Positions 45,976 to 54,700 of a stretch of 64,000 nt of DNA are shown in pieces (the stretch's first letter is position 1; every line of letters begins with the position of its first letter). The stretch lies in NCBI GenBank assembly GCA_026184775.1, contig JANCYW010000005.1, positions 396,501 to 460,500 of the forward strand, read 5' to 3'. Source of the DNA: Cyanidium caldarium (taxonomy: Eukaryota > Rhodophyta > Bangiophyceae > Cyanidiales > Cyanidiaceae). The translations under genes were made by a program, and so were the position numbers. The notes beneath the pieces are model-generated. The model saw nothing but the letters and a program-made list of their open reading frames with translations. It made no database searches and was not told the origin of the DNA.

Positions 45976-46007
45976 CCGCCCGATCGGTCGATCGATCGAT
46001 CGGGCGG
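45976..46007. promoter_or_regulatory. Near-perfect 32-bp palindrome in a divergent promoter
   Basis: A 32-bp inverted repeat, perfect except for one symmetric pair of positions, with a GATC-rich centre. It lies between the predicted starts of polyprenol reductase (45895) and the LpxD gene (46084). The symmetry could mark a dimeric transcription factor site or simply a GATC microsatellite. Confidence 0.6.
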
Positions 46008-46083
46008 ACATCTCGCGGACTACCCCGGTTGGGGGACGCGCTCGCAACGCGCCCATGGCAGTCTCGGCGTTTTTCGCCCGAAA

Positions 46084-46803
46084 ATGGAAGGTGAATACCG
46101 GTTGACGCGGACGTTTGCGGCTGTGGATGTGACCGCGCAATTGGATGAATCGGTGGTTCTGGAACCGTTTGCGGTGGTGATGGCGAGGGCGTGCATTGGC
46201 GCGCGGACGCGCATCGGGGCGCACTCGGTGGTGGGTGCGGGTGTGCGCGTCGGTTCGGATTGCTGTGTGCACCACCACGTGTCGTTGTTGAACTGTGATG
46301 TGGGTGATCGGTGTGTGATACACAGCGGGGTGCGGATAGGTGAGGACGGGTTCGGGTTTGAGGTGGACGCGGCGAGCGGCGCGGTGCGGAAGAAGCCGCA
46401 GACGCTACGGGCGCGTCTGGGCGACGACGTGGAGGTGGGTGCCAACAGTTGTATCGACAGGGGCAGTTGGCGGGATACAGTCGTCGGGGAGTCGGTGAAG
46501 GTGGACAACTTGGTGCAGATCGGGCACAACGTGCAAGTAGGCCGGGCTACGTTTCTCTGCGGACAGTCGGCACTGGCGGGAAGCACCACGGTGGGCGCGT
46601 ATTGTCGCTTTGGCGGGCGCAGTGGCGCGGTGGATCATATCGAGGTGGGCGACAAGGTGGATGTGGCTGCCAACAGCGTGCTGACGCGTAGTGTGGAGGG
46701 CGGTGCGGTGTATGCGGGGTTTCCGGCGGTGCCGATCCGCGAATGGCGACGGATGCAGGTGGTGTTGCGACGCCTGACGCGAGAGGACGCTAGGGCACCG
46801 TGA
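46084..46803 (+). CDS. lpxD: UDP-3-O-acylglucosamine N-acyltransferase (LpxD-like)
   Basis: 239 aa, a left-handed beta-helix acyltransferase. Hexapeptide repeats run through the protein (IGARTRIGAHSVVGAGVRVG; VGDRCVIHSGVRIGEDGFGFEV), then KKPQTLRARLGDDVEVGANSCIDRGS, IGHNVQVG with the active-site His, and TRSVEGGAVYAGFPAVPIREWRR at the end, all typical of LpxD. In plants a lipid A-like pathway includes LpxD, and the open frame continues upstream (ATG at 45955) with a leader that could target mitochondria or plastid. Bacterial LpxD enzymes carry an extra N-terminal uridine-binding domain that is not seen here. Confidence 0.85.
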   Translation: MEGEYRLTRTFAAVDVTAQLDESVVLEPFAVVMARACIGARTRIGAHSVVGAGVRVGSDCCVHHHVSLLNCDVGDRCVIHSGVRIGEDGFGFEVDAASGAVRKKPQTLRARLGDDVEVGANSCIDRGSWRDTVVGESVKVDNLVQIGHNVQVGRATFLCGQSALAGSTTVGAYCRFGGRSGAVDHIEVGDKVDVAANSVLTRSVEGGAVYAGFPAVPIREWRRMQVVLRRLTREDARAP

Positions 46804-47735
46804 GCGTCGCCGAGGGACACCGGAATGGCCAGGGCGGCCGCGGCGCCTTGTCGGCGACGGGAGCAGACGGGCGCGGCACTGAACTGCACCATCCAAGCGG
46901 TACGGGACGAGAAGGGGTCCAGGTAGTCGACACCGCTGCGAGCGCAGCGGTTGGGCAGCGACCAGTGCCAGCGATCGTCAGGGAATACCACTACGTCGCC
47001 CGGTTGCAGCGTTAACAGTTGCGCGCCGCTGGCAGCCACTGGCGCGTCCGGCGCGGTGAGCAACGCGGTGGCCAGGGTGGCGTTTGCCAGCGCATCGGGC
47101 TGCATCGCGCTGCCGCCGTGCGCCTCGATGAATTGAAGGAATTGCGGCTCGGCATGCTTGGGCACCAAGCACATGGCGCCATTGTGCCGCGACACCGCCT
47201 GCAACAGCGGCATCCACAACGCCACGCTGCCCGGTCGCTCGCACACCTTGTCCGCGGCGTCGTAGTCGCGGTCGCGATGGATGTTGAAGGCGGTCTCCAG
47301 GCTGCCGCCGCCGCTCGGCTTGGCGATCCACTGCTCGTTGTACAGGTGAACGTGGCGCTCGAGATCACACCCAAAATATCGCCGCAACACCGCTGCCGCC
47401 AGCGGTGCCAACCGCTGCACGAACAGCCGCTCCACTTCGGCATACTGCCCCGCGCCTATGCGCTGCCGCCGAATATAGTGCCCCAAACGTGGCGCCCTGT
47501 CGTCACAAGAACTCACCGGCGACACCCACCCCGGCAGCACGCAGCCGCATTGGCGCGCCCAGCGCTGCGGGCTGCCGAGCTCCCGCTGCATCTGCAACAC
47601 CAACAGCGCGTCCGTCTCCAGCCATTCTACCTCCTGATTCGATAGGAACCGCCGACACACCAAATACCCATCCTCATCCAGCCGCCTTTGTTGTTCCAAA
47701 CTCAGTTCATATCCCTCGTGCACACTCCCCACCAT
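46635..47735 (-). CDS. PhyH-type 2-oxoglutarate/Fe(II) dioxygenase
   Basis: 366 aa, phytanoyl-CoA dioxygenase-like superfamily. Seen: LDEDGYLVCRRFLSNQEVEWLE near the N-terminus, the HxD pair in NIHRDRDYD, and the distal His in VVFPDDRWHWSLPN followed by an Arg-containing strand. Substrate unknown. The C-terminal 55 codons run antisense into the LpxD 3' end and are low-complexity (Ser/Thr/Arg), so part of that tail may be dispensable. Start ATG at 47735; the frame is open to 47930. Confidence 0.78.
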   Translation of the reverse strand: MVGSVHEGYELSLEQQRRLDEDGYLVCRRFLSNQEVEWLETDALLVLQMQRELGSPQRWARQCGCVLPGWVSPVSSCDDRAPRLGHYIRRQRIGAGQYAEVERLFVQRLAPLAAAVLRRYFGCDLERHVHLYNEQWIAKPSGGGSLETAFNIHRDRDYDAADKVCERPGSVALWMPLLQAVSRHNGAMCLVPKHAEPQFLQFIEAHGGSAMQPDALANATLATALLTAPDAPVAASGAQLLTLQPGDVVVFPDDRWHWSLPNRCARSGVDYLDPFSSRTAWMVQFSAAPVCSRRRQGAAAALAIPVSLGDAHGALASSRVRRRNTTCIRRHSRIGTAGNPAYTAPPSTLRVSTLLAATSTLSPTSI

Positions 47736-47968
47736 GTGCTCACACGCACTTGCCGCGTCTCTCCCGCGCGACCGATCCCTATGCTTGTCGGTTTTCGCAG
47801 GCGGCCGCGCGGCGCGCCAACATTTCAACGCGCGCGGCGTGCGCGTTGCGGGTTTCGTCGGCAGAGGCGTGACGTGTCTGTTCCGGGGGAACCACCCCTG
47901 GGTCGGCGAATGGGTCACAGCCTGGAGCAATGACTCGATTCATGAGAGACAATCACAAGGGAGTGATC

Positions 47969-49282
47969 ATGTCCAGGCAGAAGAGCGAAGTGGAAGGTGA
48001 AAGTCGGGTACAGGTGGGTGGCGACGCTCCGCAAGCGGATTTGGAGCCGTCGGAGGGCAGCGAGCACGACACGTTCGTGCCGGTGGACATTTCGGACACT
48101 GCGGCGGCGGTTGTGCACCGCCCACCGACCGTGCCGTACGCGTCACCTTCGCGCGAGACGATGGAAGCGTTTCGTTCGGCTGCTGCCGGGGTGAGCGTGC
48201 CGCGGCAGGGTCGATTCAGTCGCGCAGAGCTGGCGCAGCTGGAGACGGGACTGCGGACGGTGTGTCGGGAACTGGGCTTGGCCGACGACGCTGAGGGAGT
48301 GGCGCGGCTGGTGTCGGATCCGCGTGGTGCGCAGCGGGATGGCCGGGTGGCGGGAGAACGGCGCGACGAGCTGGCACCGGTGGCTGTGTGGAGTCGGGTG
48401 TCCGAGTTCGTGCCCGGGCGCACCCGCCGCCAAGTGTATGACACGGCGCGCCGGCGGTACGCCCTGAACAACTACAAAGGTGAGTGGAGCGCGGAGGAGC
48501 TCGACGCTCTGCAGCAGGCGGTACAGCGATACGGACCGCGATGGTCCACGGTGGCGGACCACGTCGGGCGGCATGCGGGCGCCTGTCGGGACAAGTGGCG
48601 GCGGGCGTTCCTCAAGCGCAACATCAAGCACGGTCGATGGACACCGGAGGAGCGGCAGCGATTGGCAGAGTTGGTGGAAGAGATGGGTGGGACGGCGGCA
48701 GCGTCGCGAGCGGACGAGGCACGACGGGAGGCGCGTCGGCGACGAGCCGGCCTGCTGCCCGACACCGCCAACGAACAGCACAGCGAGTCAACGCCCGCAG
48801 CGACCGGCGGCAGCGGCGATGCCGACGAGGAAGCGACGGACACGTTTTGGGTGCGGGTGGCGGAGCGGCTGGGCACGCGCTCCCAATTCCAGTGCCGCTC
48901 CGAATGGCATCGATGTCTGGATCCGCGACGGGTGCAGCGCGACCGCAGCCTGCACAAGACCGCCCCGATGGACTTGGAGTTTCTCACACAGCTGGAGCAA
49001 CTGACGTGGCCACCGCCCGAAGGACTGGGCGTGCGCGACGAGACAGAGGTGAACTGGGCGCACGTGCACCCTCAATGGAATAGCCACCGCTGCTACACCT
49101 GGTGGAAGCAGCTGCTGAACCGGCTGGCGCCCGAGTACGCCGAACGCCACAAGAGTGCCGACGGGGACGAATCGTCAGAGCGGCCGTCGTTTGCTCAAAT
49201 GGTGCGCACCGTGCGCCAACAACTGGTCAAGTATGTGCCCAGCGCAGCGGCAGCAACAACAGCAGAGGGGCATCGCGCATAA
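47969..49282 (+). CDS. Reb1/TTF1-like Myb-domain DNA-binding protein
   Basis: 437 aa. Four Myb/SANT-like repeats are visible: the FSRAELAQLETG...VSEFVPGRTRRQVYDTARRRY repeat, GEWSAEELDALQQAVQRYGPRWSTVADHVGR, the GRWTPEERQRLAELVEEM...WVRVAERLGTRSQFQCRSEWHRCL repeat, and a last WP...WWKQLL module. Order and the RTRRQVYDTARRRY / TRSQFQCRSEW segments are those of yeast Reb1 and animal TTF1, which bind rDNA and stop RNA polymerase I. In an alga the target is inferred. The ATG at 47969 is used; two earlier in-frame ATGs (47930 and 47942) add 9-13 residues. Confidence 0.8.
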   Translation: MSRQKSEVEGESRVQVGGDAPQADLEPSEGSEHDTFVPVDISDTAAAVVHRPPTVPYASPSRETMEAFRSAAAGVSVPRQGRFSRAELAQLETGLRTVCRELGLADDAEGVARLVSDPRGAQRDGRVAGERRDELAPVAVWSRVSEFVPGRTRRQVYDTARRRYALNNYKGEWSAEELDALQQAVQRYGPRWSTVADHVGRHAGACRDKWRRAFLKRNIKHGRWTPEERQRLAELVEEMGGTAAASRADEARREARRRRAGLLPDTANEQHSESTPAATGGSGDADEEATDTFWVRVAERLGTRSQFQCRSEWHRCLDPRRVQRDRSLHKTAPMDLEFLTQLEQLTWPPPEGLGVRDETEVNWAHVHPQWNSHRCYTWWKQLLNRLAPEYAERHKSADGDESSERPSFAQMVRTVRQQLVKYVPSAAAATTAEGHRA

Positions 49283-49326
49283 ACCGCGCGAGATATTTTA
49301 TGGCCAACCGCGCCGCTTCTCGGCGT

Positions 49327-50325
49327 CTACTGGGCGGCGTGGCGATCATCCGCCGCCCATTTCTGCACCAACTTGTCCATCTCAATGCCCACCATGGCCT
49401 CGCCGAGGTCCTCGCTCACCTCCGCCAACACTGCCGGGTCCTGGTAATGCGTCACCGCCTTCACAATCGCCCGCGCTCGCTTGGCCGGGTCGGCGCTCTT
49501 GAAAATGCCGCTGCCCACGAACACCCCATCCATGCCCAACTGCATCATCATGGCGGCGTCGGCCGGGGTGGCCACACCGCCCGCCGCGAACTGCACCACC
49601 GGCAACCGACCGAGCTGCTTGGTGCGTTGCACCAGCGCCACACTGGCACCGATCTGTTTGGCGTAGGTGTACACTTCGTCATCGTCCAGGGTGCGCAACC
49701 GCCGCACCTCGCCCATCACCTGTCGCGCGTGCCGCACCGCCTCCACCACATTACCGGTGCCGGCCTCGCCCTTGGTGCGAATCATGGCCGCGCCCTCACC
49801 GATGCGCCGCAGCGCCTCACCCAGGTCGCGACATCCGCACACGAACGGCACCTTGAAGCGGTGCTTGTCGATGTGGTGCAGGTCGTCGGCCGGCGTCAAC
49901 ACCTCGCTCTCGTCGATATAGTCCACACCGACCGCCTCTAGTATTTGCGCCTCCACGAAATGGCCGATGCGCGCCTTGGCCATCACCGGGATGGTCACCG
50001 CCGCCTTGATGCGCCGTATCAGCCCCGGGTCGCTCATGCGCGCCACCTGTCCCTGCGCGCGAATGTCCGCCGGAATGCGCTCCAGCGCCATGACTGCACA
50101 GGCGCCCGCCGACTCCGCCAACTGTGCCTGTTCGGGCGTCACCACGTCCATAATGACGCCGCCCTTGAGCATTTGCGCCAGACCCACTTTCACCGCGTAG
50201 GTGCCCACAACGGGCGCTGCCGGAGCGCCGTTCACCGAGGCAGACGCGGCGGCTATACCGTCGCCTTCTGCCGCCCCATTCACCACCCGCTCCGTCTCGG
50301 CGAACGTGTGACCGGGGAGATTCAT
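49327..50325 (-). CDS. PDX1: Pyridoxal 5'-phosphate synthase subunit PDX1 (PdxS)
   Basis: 332 aa (beta/alpha)8 enzyme that builds vitamin B6 from ribose 5-phosphate, glyceraldehyde 3-phosphate and ammonia from its PDX2 partner. Signatures: [94 protein letters not shown], and [34 protein letters not shown] short extra N-terminal region precedes the core. Highly conserved throughout; stop lies 44 bp from the Reb1-like stop. Confidence 0.97.
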   Translation of the reverse strand: MNLPGHTFAETERVVNGAAEGDGIAAASASVNGAPAAPVVGTYAVKVGLAQMLKGGVIMDVVTPEQAQLAESAGACAVMALERIPADIRAQGQVARMSDPGLIRRIKAAVTIPVMAKARIGHFVEAQILEAVGVDYIDESEVLTPADDLHHIDKHRFKVPFVCGCRDLGEALRRIGEGAAMIRTKGEAGTGNVVEAVRHARQVMGEVRRLRTLDDDEVYTYAKQIGASVALVQRTKQLGRLPVVQFAAGGVATPADAAMMMQLGMDGVFVGSGIFKSADPAKRARAIVKAVTHYQDPAVLAEVSEDLGEAMVGIEMDKLVQKWAADDRHAAQ

Positions 50326-50578
50326 GCGAGAGAGGGAGATGAGGCGGTCGAAACGCTGACGGAAAGCAATTCACGGGCGTGACGGGGTGGCCACCTTGAC
50401 CCGGACGACGACAACAACAACAACAACGACGACGGCGGCAGCGCGTGCGACCTCCGTCGACGGCGTGCGCGCGGTCATCGTTTCGTCGGTGAGGGCGGTG
50501 CCCGTCTCGAAGGCCGGTGGGAGCGACGACGCTCCGTCGAGAGGCACAGACGGTCGGGCAGAGGTGCGCACACCTTCG

Positions 50579-51325
50579 ATGAACGCAACAGCACCACATC
50601 ACACCTTAGCAACGATGACGCGGGCGGATGAGCCGTTGGTGTGGCAGGTGCCGGCTGTGTCTCGAGTGCCGCTGGCCGCGCCGGTTCCGACCGACGCCGA
50701 GTGGTCCGGCTTTATTCGACGGCTCGAGTCGCGTTACGACGTGCGACAGGTGCAGGTGGACAACACGCACACCAAGTCGACTCGGCGGGTGAGCGACTTT
50801 TTGGACAGTGCGACGCGGTCACGCATCGCCTACCTGCTGCCCACCACGCCGCTGTGTCAGGGCGCTGCGGACGCTGACGACGACGTTGACGACAACTCCG
50901 CCGGATACGTGGCGGACCGAGCGATTCTGGCGGTGTACTTTGGGCCGCACATGCAGGGACCAAGTGGCGGGGTGCACGGTGGTGCCGTCGCCTCGGTACT
51001 GGATGCGTGCATCGGGATGGCCACCAACCCGCTGTCGCAGCCGGAGGGATATCTCACGGCGCAGCTGACGGTGAATTACCGGCGTATGATGCCGCTCGGC
51101 TCGTATGGCGTGGCGTGGGCACGCGTGTTTGAGCGCGACGACCCGTCGCGAAAAGCGTACGGCATTGCCCGACTGGTGGATGGGCAGGCACTGTTGGCGA
51201 GTCGGGAGAACGGCGAGTCGCACCGTCTGCCGGTGTATGCCGAGGCCAGCGCGTTGTTTGTGCGACGGAAGAGGGCGGTGGAGGGAGCATCACCGGCGTC
51301 CTTGACACAGCGGAGTCGTCTGTGA
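50579..51325 (+). CDS. Hotdog-fold thioesterase (PaaI/THEM-like)
   Basis: 248 aa from the ATG at 50579 (the open frame starts earlier at a GTG and includes a poly-Thr run that I exclude). The hotdog helix is clear: GGVHGGAVASVLDACIGMA, followed by LTVNYRRMMPLGSYGVAWARV, typical of PaaI-type acyl-CoA thioesterases, with the conserved HGG and catalytic acidic residue. A longer N-terminal region is basic and then amphipathic. Likely hydrolyses acyl-CoA; chain length unknown. A GA repeat directly follows the stop. Confidence 0.8.
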   Translation: MNATAPHHTLATMTRADEPLVWQVPAVSRVPLAAPVPTDAEWSGFIRRLESRYDVRQVQVDNTHTKSTRRVSDFLDSATRSRIAYLLPTTPLCQGAADADDDVDDNSAGYVADRAILAVYFGPHMQGPSGGVHGGAVASVLDACIGMATNPLSQPEGYLTAQLTVNYRRMMPLGSYGVAWARVFERDDPSRKAYGIARLVDGQALLASRENGESHRLPVYAEASALFVRRKRAVEGASPASLTQRSRL

Positions 51326-51342
51326 GAGAGAGAGAGAGAGAG
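51324..51342. repeat. GA dinucleotide microsatellite
   Basis: About nine GA units beginning at the stop codon of the thioesterase. The number of units could change the 3' UTR, but not the protein. Confidence 0.95.
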
Positions 51343-51477
51343 TAGCGCGTCAGTGGGGTTGTGCGTTCCCACGACCGGCCACGCCGCTGAGGATGCGCCG
51401 AGATGGCGTGAACGCAAAATGTCTTCGTCTGTGTGTATGGCCTTATCAAAGTCCCACACGATCGACAATGGTACTGT

Positions 51478-52977
51478 ATGGATACGCAGCAGCAGCGCGC
51501 GGTGCACGCCCGCAGCGTCAATCGTCCTCGCACCGCACCCGACCGACCGCCTCCCGGCGGCACTGCCTCGCGAGGGAACGCCTCCGCGTGGCATCTCGCC
51601 GTGGACGGGTGTCCTCTGGTCGTTCGCGCGGCTTCACTCGGTTCACCACGTGAAACCTCGGCGCAAGGTTCCCCTCTGCTCAATAACCGTGTCGGCGCTA
51701 TGCTCTTCTTTGTGGGACTGCTGGGCAGTCCCACGTACAAGGCGTGCTGGCGGGGCCAGGGGCACTTGTCGCGGCAACCGCCTCCGCGTGCCCGCCACCT
51801 GACCCGTGAGCTCGCTGCTGGCGGTCGCCACGCACTTCACCTTGTTGTTGCACAGCAGGTGCCGCCGGCATCGTCCTCCCCGACAGCCGCCGCATCATCG
51901 ACAAGTTCGCCGTCCCGGTCGACAACCCACGTCGAGCGCCACTTTGAGACGTTCCGGTGGAGGTGCGCGGCGAACGGGGAGACATACCGCATCAACTACC
52001 GGGTGACGGAGAGCGACGCGGTGCAGCGGCCGGTGTTCCACATGCTCCTCGTTCACGGCTTCGGGGCGAATCTGTTGCATTTTCGCAAGAACGTGGATGC
52101 GCTGGCGGCGGCGGGTGCACGGGTGTTCAGCATCGACCTGCTGGGGTTCGGGGCCAGCGACAAGCCGGTGTTCCCGCTGCGCAGGACGCCCGAGAACGGG
52201 CAGCGGGCGGTGGCCTACTCGCTGGAGCTGTGGCGCGATCTATGTGTGGACTTTGTGAATGAAATGGAGCGACGGTACGCCCGCGATGCGCCGTTCCACT
52301 GGGTGCTGTGCGGCAACAGCATCGGCAGTTTGGTGGCACTGATGACCGGGCTGGCGCTGGATGCCGGTGCCGCCGCCACTGCAGCGACTCCGCCGCGCCT
52401 GCGTGGCCTGGTGCTGCTCAACTGCGCCGGCGGCCTGACCGGTTTTCGGTACTCGGAGCTGTCGCCGCTCGGGTCGGTTGTCTGGTGGTTGTTCCGCAAC
52501 ATCGCGTTCCGGCCGCCGGTGGTGCACTGGCTGTTTGAGCGGGCGCGGCGGCCGGAGAACCTGCTCTCCACGCTACGCATGGTGTACCGCGATCACACGC
52601 ACGTCACTGCGGAGCTGGTGGAGATCCTGCGCGCACCGGCCTCGGAGGAGGGCGCTCGGCACGTGTTCGAGGCGGTGTTGCGCGGCGAGCCGGGTCCCAC
52701 TCCGCGCGAACTACTGCAACAGCTGCGCCCGGAGACGCATCTGCTGCTGCTGTGGGGCCGCGAAGACCCGTGGACACCGTACGAAAAGGGGCTGTACCCG
52801 GCGACGCGTTTCTCGCAGTGGACATCGCGTCCGGAGCAGGTGGAACTGGTGTGTCTGGACCATTGCGGCCACTGTCCGCATGATGAGGCGCCCGAGCGAG
52901 TGAACCGAGAGGTCGGTCGCTTTCTGTCCGCGCTGCAGCAATCGATGGTCGCCGCGGCGGTCGCCTCTGGGGAGTAA
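51478..52977 (+). CDS. Alpha/beta hydrolase, pheophytinase-like
   Basis: 499 aa from the ATG at 51478 (alternative ATG at 51700). Fold motifs: LLVHGFGANLLHFRKNV, oxyanion region, nucleophile Ser in LCGNSIGSLV, Asp in WGREDPWTPY, His in CLDHCGHCPHDEAPERVN. The GNSxG elbow and CPHDE-P ending are those of plastid pheophytinase-like hydrolases (PPH), which cleave phytol from pheophytin in chlorophyll breakdown, and cyanobacterial relatives. The N-terminal 165 residues are Ser/Arg/Pro-rich and may be a long leader. Substrate is inference. Confidence 0.82.
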   Translation: MDTQQQRAVHARSVNRPRTAPDRPPPGGTASRGNASAWHLAVDGCPLVVRAASLGSPRETSAQGSPLLNNRVGAMLFFVGLLGSPTYKACWRGQGHLSRQPPPRARHLTRELAAGGRHALHLVVAQQVPPASSSPTAAASSTSSPSRSTTHVERHFETFRWRCAANGETYRINYRVTESDAVQRPVFHMLLVHGFGANLLHFRKNVDALAAAGARVFSIDLLGFGASDKPVFPLRRTPENGQRAVAYSLELWRDLCVDFVNEMERRYARDAPFHWVLCGNSIGSLVALMTGLALDAGAAATAATPPRLRGLVLLNCAGGLTGFRYSELSPLGSVVWWLFRNIAFRPPVVHWLFERARRPENLLSTLRMVYRDHTHVTAELVEILRAPASEEGARHVFEAVLRGEPGPTPRELLQQLRPETHLLLLWGREDPWTPYEKGLYPATRFSQWTSRPEQVELVCLDHCGHCPHDEAPERVNREVGRFLSALQQSMVAAAVASGE

Positions 52978-53036
52978 AAGCGGCGGGTTCATGGGGTCGA
53001 GGCGGCCTATGAATCACTTGCACTCGCATTCATCCT

Positions 53037-53729
53037 TTAGTATGTGCCGGAGATGTATTCCTTGAGCGCCGCGGCTTCTTCCCGCGACTCTTCGATCAGT
53101 TTTCGCACCACGTCGCCGACGCTCACCATCCCGATGGCGTACTCGCCGCGCACGATGGGCAAGTGGCGCAGTCGCCGCGACGCCATCAGCTCCAACACCG
53201 CCGCTAGGTCGGTCTCGGGCGTGGCCGATATCAGCGCGTTGGCGCGGGTCATAAACTCCTGCACCCGCACGTTGCCGAGGATGTTGCTGTCGCCGCCGCC
53301 GGTGTTGCGGCTGATGAGCAGGCGGATGAGATCGCGCTCGGTGATAATGCCCAGCGGCTTGCACGGGCGGTCTGCCTGCTGCACTTCCTCCACCACCAAC
53401 AGGGAGCCGATGTTGTGGATGAACATTTTGCGCAGCGCGTGTTGCATCGAGTCGCCAGCGGCTATCTGGAACACTTTCTCGCCGCGGTCTTTGATAATGT
53501 CACCCACTGGGGTGACTGAGGCGAGGATGGTGCGCGGAGCGTATCCGCGTCCGGACTCTGCGGATTTGTTCGCGCGCGCGGCATTTCCGGCGACAGCGCC
53601 GCCCGGCTCGACCGTCGTGGCGGTGCTGCTCGACACCGCGCGGCCGAGAGGATGCGGCACCGGTGCGCGGAGTGCCCGCAGCACCCCGCCGCCGCAGCGC
53701 ATACTCAGAAGCGCGGCCACTGAGCGCAT
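53037..53729 (-). CDS. CBS-domain pair protein, mitochondrial-type (CBSX3-like)
   Basis: 230 aa with two CBS motifs forming a Bateman module: AGDSMQHALRKMFIHNIGSLLVVEE...LGIITERDLIRLLISR and ATPETDLAAVLELMASRRLRHLPIVRGEYAIGMVSVGDVVRKLI. The layout matches single-module CBSX proteins; the N-terminal leader (Arg/Ala/Ser, no acidic residues) suggests mitochondrial or plastid import, and plant CBSX3 in mitochondria modulates thioredoxin. AMP binding is a family trait. The ATG at 53729 is used; the frame is open to 53921. Confidence 0.85.
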   Translation of the reverse strand: MRSVAALLSMRCGGGVLRALRAPVPHPLGRAVSSSTATTVEPGGAVAGNAARANKSAESGRGYAPRTILASVTPVGDIIKDRGEKVFQIAAGDSMQHALRKMFIHNIGSLLVVEEVQQADRPCKPLGIITERDLIRLLISRNTGGGDSNILGNVRVQEFMTRANALISATPETDLAAVLELMASRRLRHLPIVRGEYAIGMVSVGDVVRKLIEESREEAAALKEYISGTY

Positions 53730-54238
53730 TGAACTACGACGACGCGGCAGTGAATGACACCGGGTCCCTCGCCCCGACCACAGTGGCCGCGAGCGGTCGT
53801 GGAAAGGCGGTCGCGCTCCGCACACCTCGCAATCTGCGTCGTGCGGGGATGCGCGCGCGCGCGACCTGCAGAGATGTGTGTGTGTGTGTGACGGAACCGC
53901 TTGGTCGCGCGTTACCATCATAGGAGGTGGGCACCGAGAGCGCCGCGGCGAGACCGTCAGAAAGCGATACCCCAGACGTTCAGAGGAAATGGTGCCTTGT
54001 GACGAGATGAGGCATACCTCGTCGTGAGCGCCGCACGCAGCACAGGCCGAGCGTTTTATTCTTCAGACGTGGAATATCCCGGGGCACAGAGGTTCGGAAG
54101 GCCCAGAACGACGCCATCGAGTTGCACACACACACACACACACGGACTCACTCGCACAATAGTGCCCTGCCCCTCGACCCCCTCACCGCCTCCTCTTGTA
54201 CTCACGCTTCTCCGCGCGGCCGTCTCTATCTCCCTGCT
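53730..54238. other. Intergenic region with TG and CA repeats
   Basis: 509 bp between two minus-strand genes. Holds a TG run at 53875-53890 and a CA run at 54125-54142. No protein-like frame other than repeat-derived ones. Confidence 0.5.
54125..54142 (+). repeat. CA dinucleotide microsatellite
   Basis: Nine CA units in the gap between the ATP synthase subunit f gene and the CBS gene. A second, TG-type run lies about 240 bp upstream. Confidence 0.95.
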
Positions 54239-54502
54239 TCACTCGGCGTCCTTCTCGTGCTGCACCTTGTGTCGCAGGTGCGGATACTCCAACGCGTACC
54301 CGGTCACACCCACCAGAATCATCAAGTGGTACAGTGGCGTGATCCGATTTGTGCGGAAATAGGTATTGTAGTACCAGTCCGCCCAGCGCGTCCACAGCGA
54401 TCGGCCGGGCAGGGCGCGGTTCAGGCTGTCCTGCACGCGCGCCACCACCTCCGCCACTTTGGTGCCCTCCCAGTGCCTCGTCGGCGGTGGTGACTCGGGC
54501 AT
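54239..54502 (-). CDS. Mitochondrial F1Fo ATP synthase subunit f-like
   Basis: 87 aa. The C-terminal part (WADWYYNTYFRTNRITPLYHLMILVGVTGYALEYPHLRHKVQHEKDAE, about residues 42-87) shows the single membrane helix and the Y-x-x-Y-x-x-Y and HL-H endings of subunit f, which lies in the stator-membrane region of the ATP synthase and helps dimer formation. Length agrees with animal subunit f (about 90 aa). The open frame starts at 54553; the ATG at 54502 seems better. Identification is by pattern, so moderate confidence. Confidence 0.7.
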   Translation of the reverse strand: MPESPPPTRHWEGTKVAEVVARVQDSLNRALPGRSLWTRWADWYYNTYFRTNRITPLYHLMILVGVTGYALEYPHLRHKVQHEKDAE

Positions 54503-54700
54503 GCGCAGGGAGAGATTGGCGAATGTGCGGTGTTGGAGTTGAGGCGGTAGCAAGCACCGGGTGCGCGGATGGGAGGGTCAGGTGTGTCGCGGCTGCCGAA
54601 AGCGCCAACCCTCCCGCGGGCGGTCGAATCGACCGGGCCGGTCGGCGCGGCTCGCTTTCTCGGGAATGCCTGCGCATGCCGACTCGCGGTAGAGAATATT

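Noticed and set aside
50403-50440. Poly-Thr N-terminus of the thioesterase (AAC/ACG repeat)
   Set aside because: It depends on a GTG start; the repeat lies in the promoter region and the ATG at 50579 is preferred.
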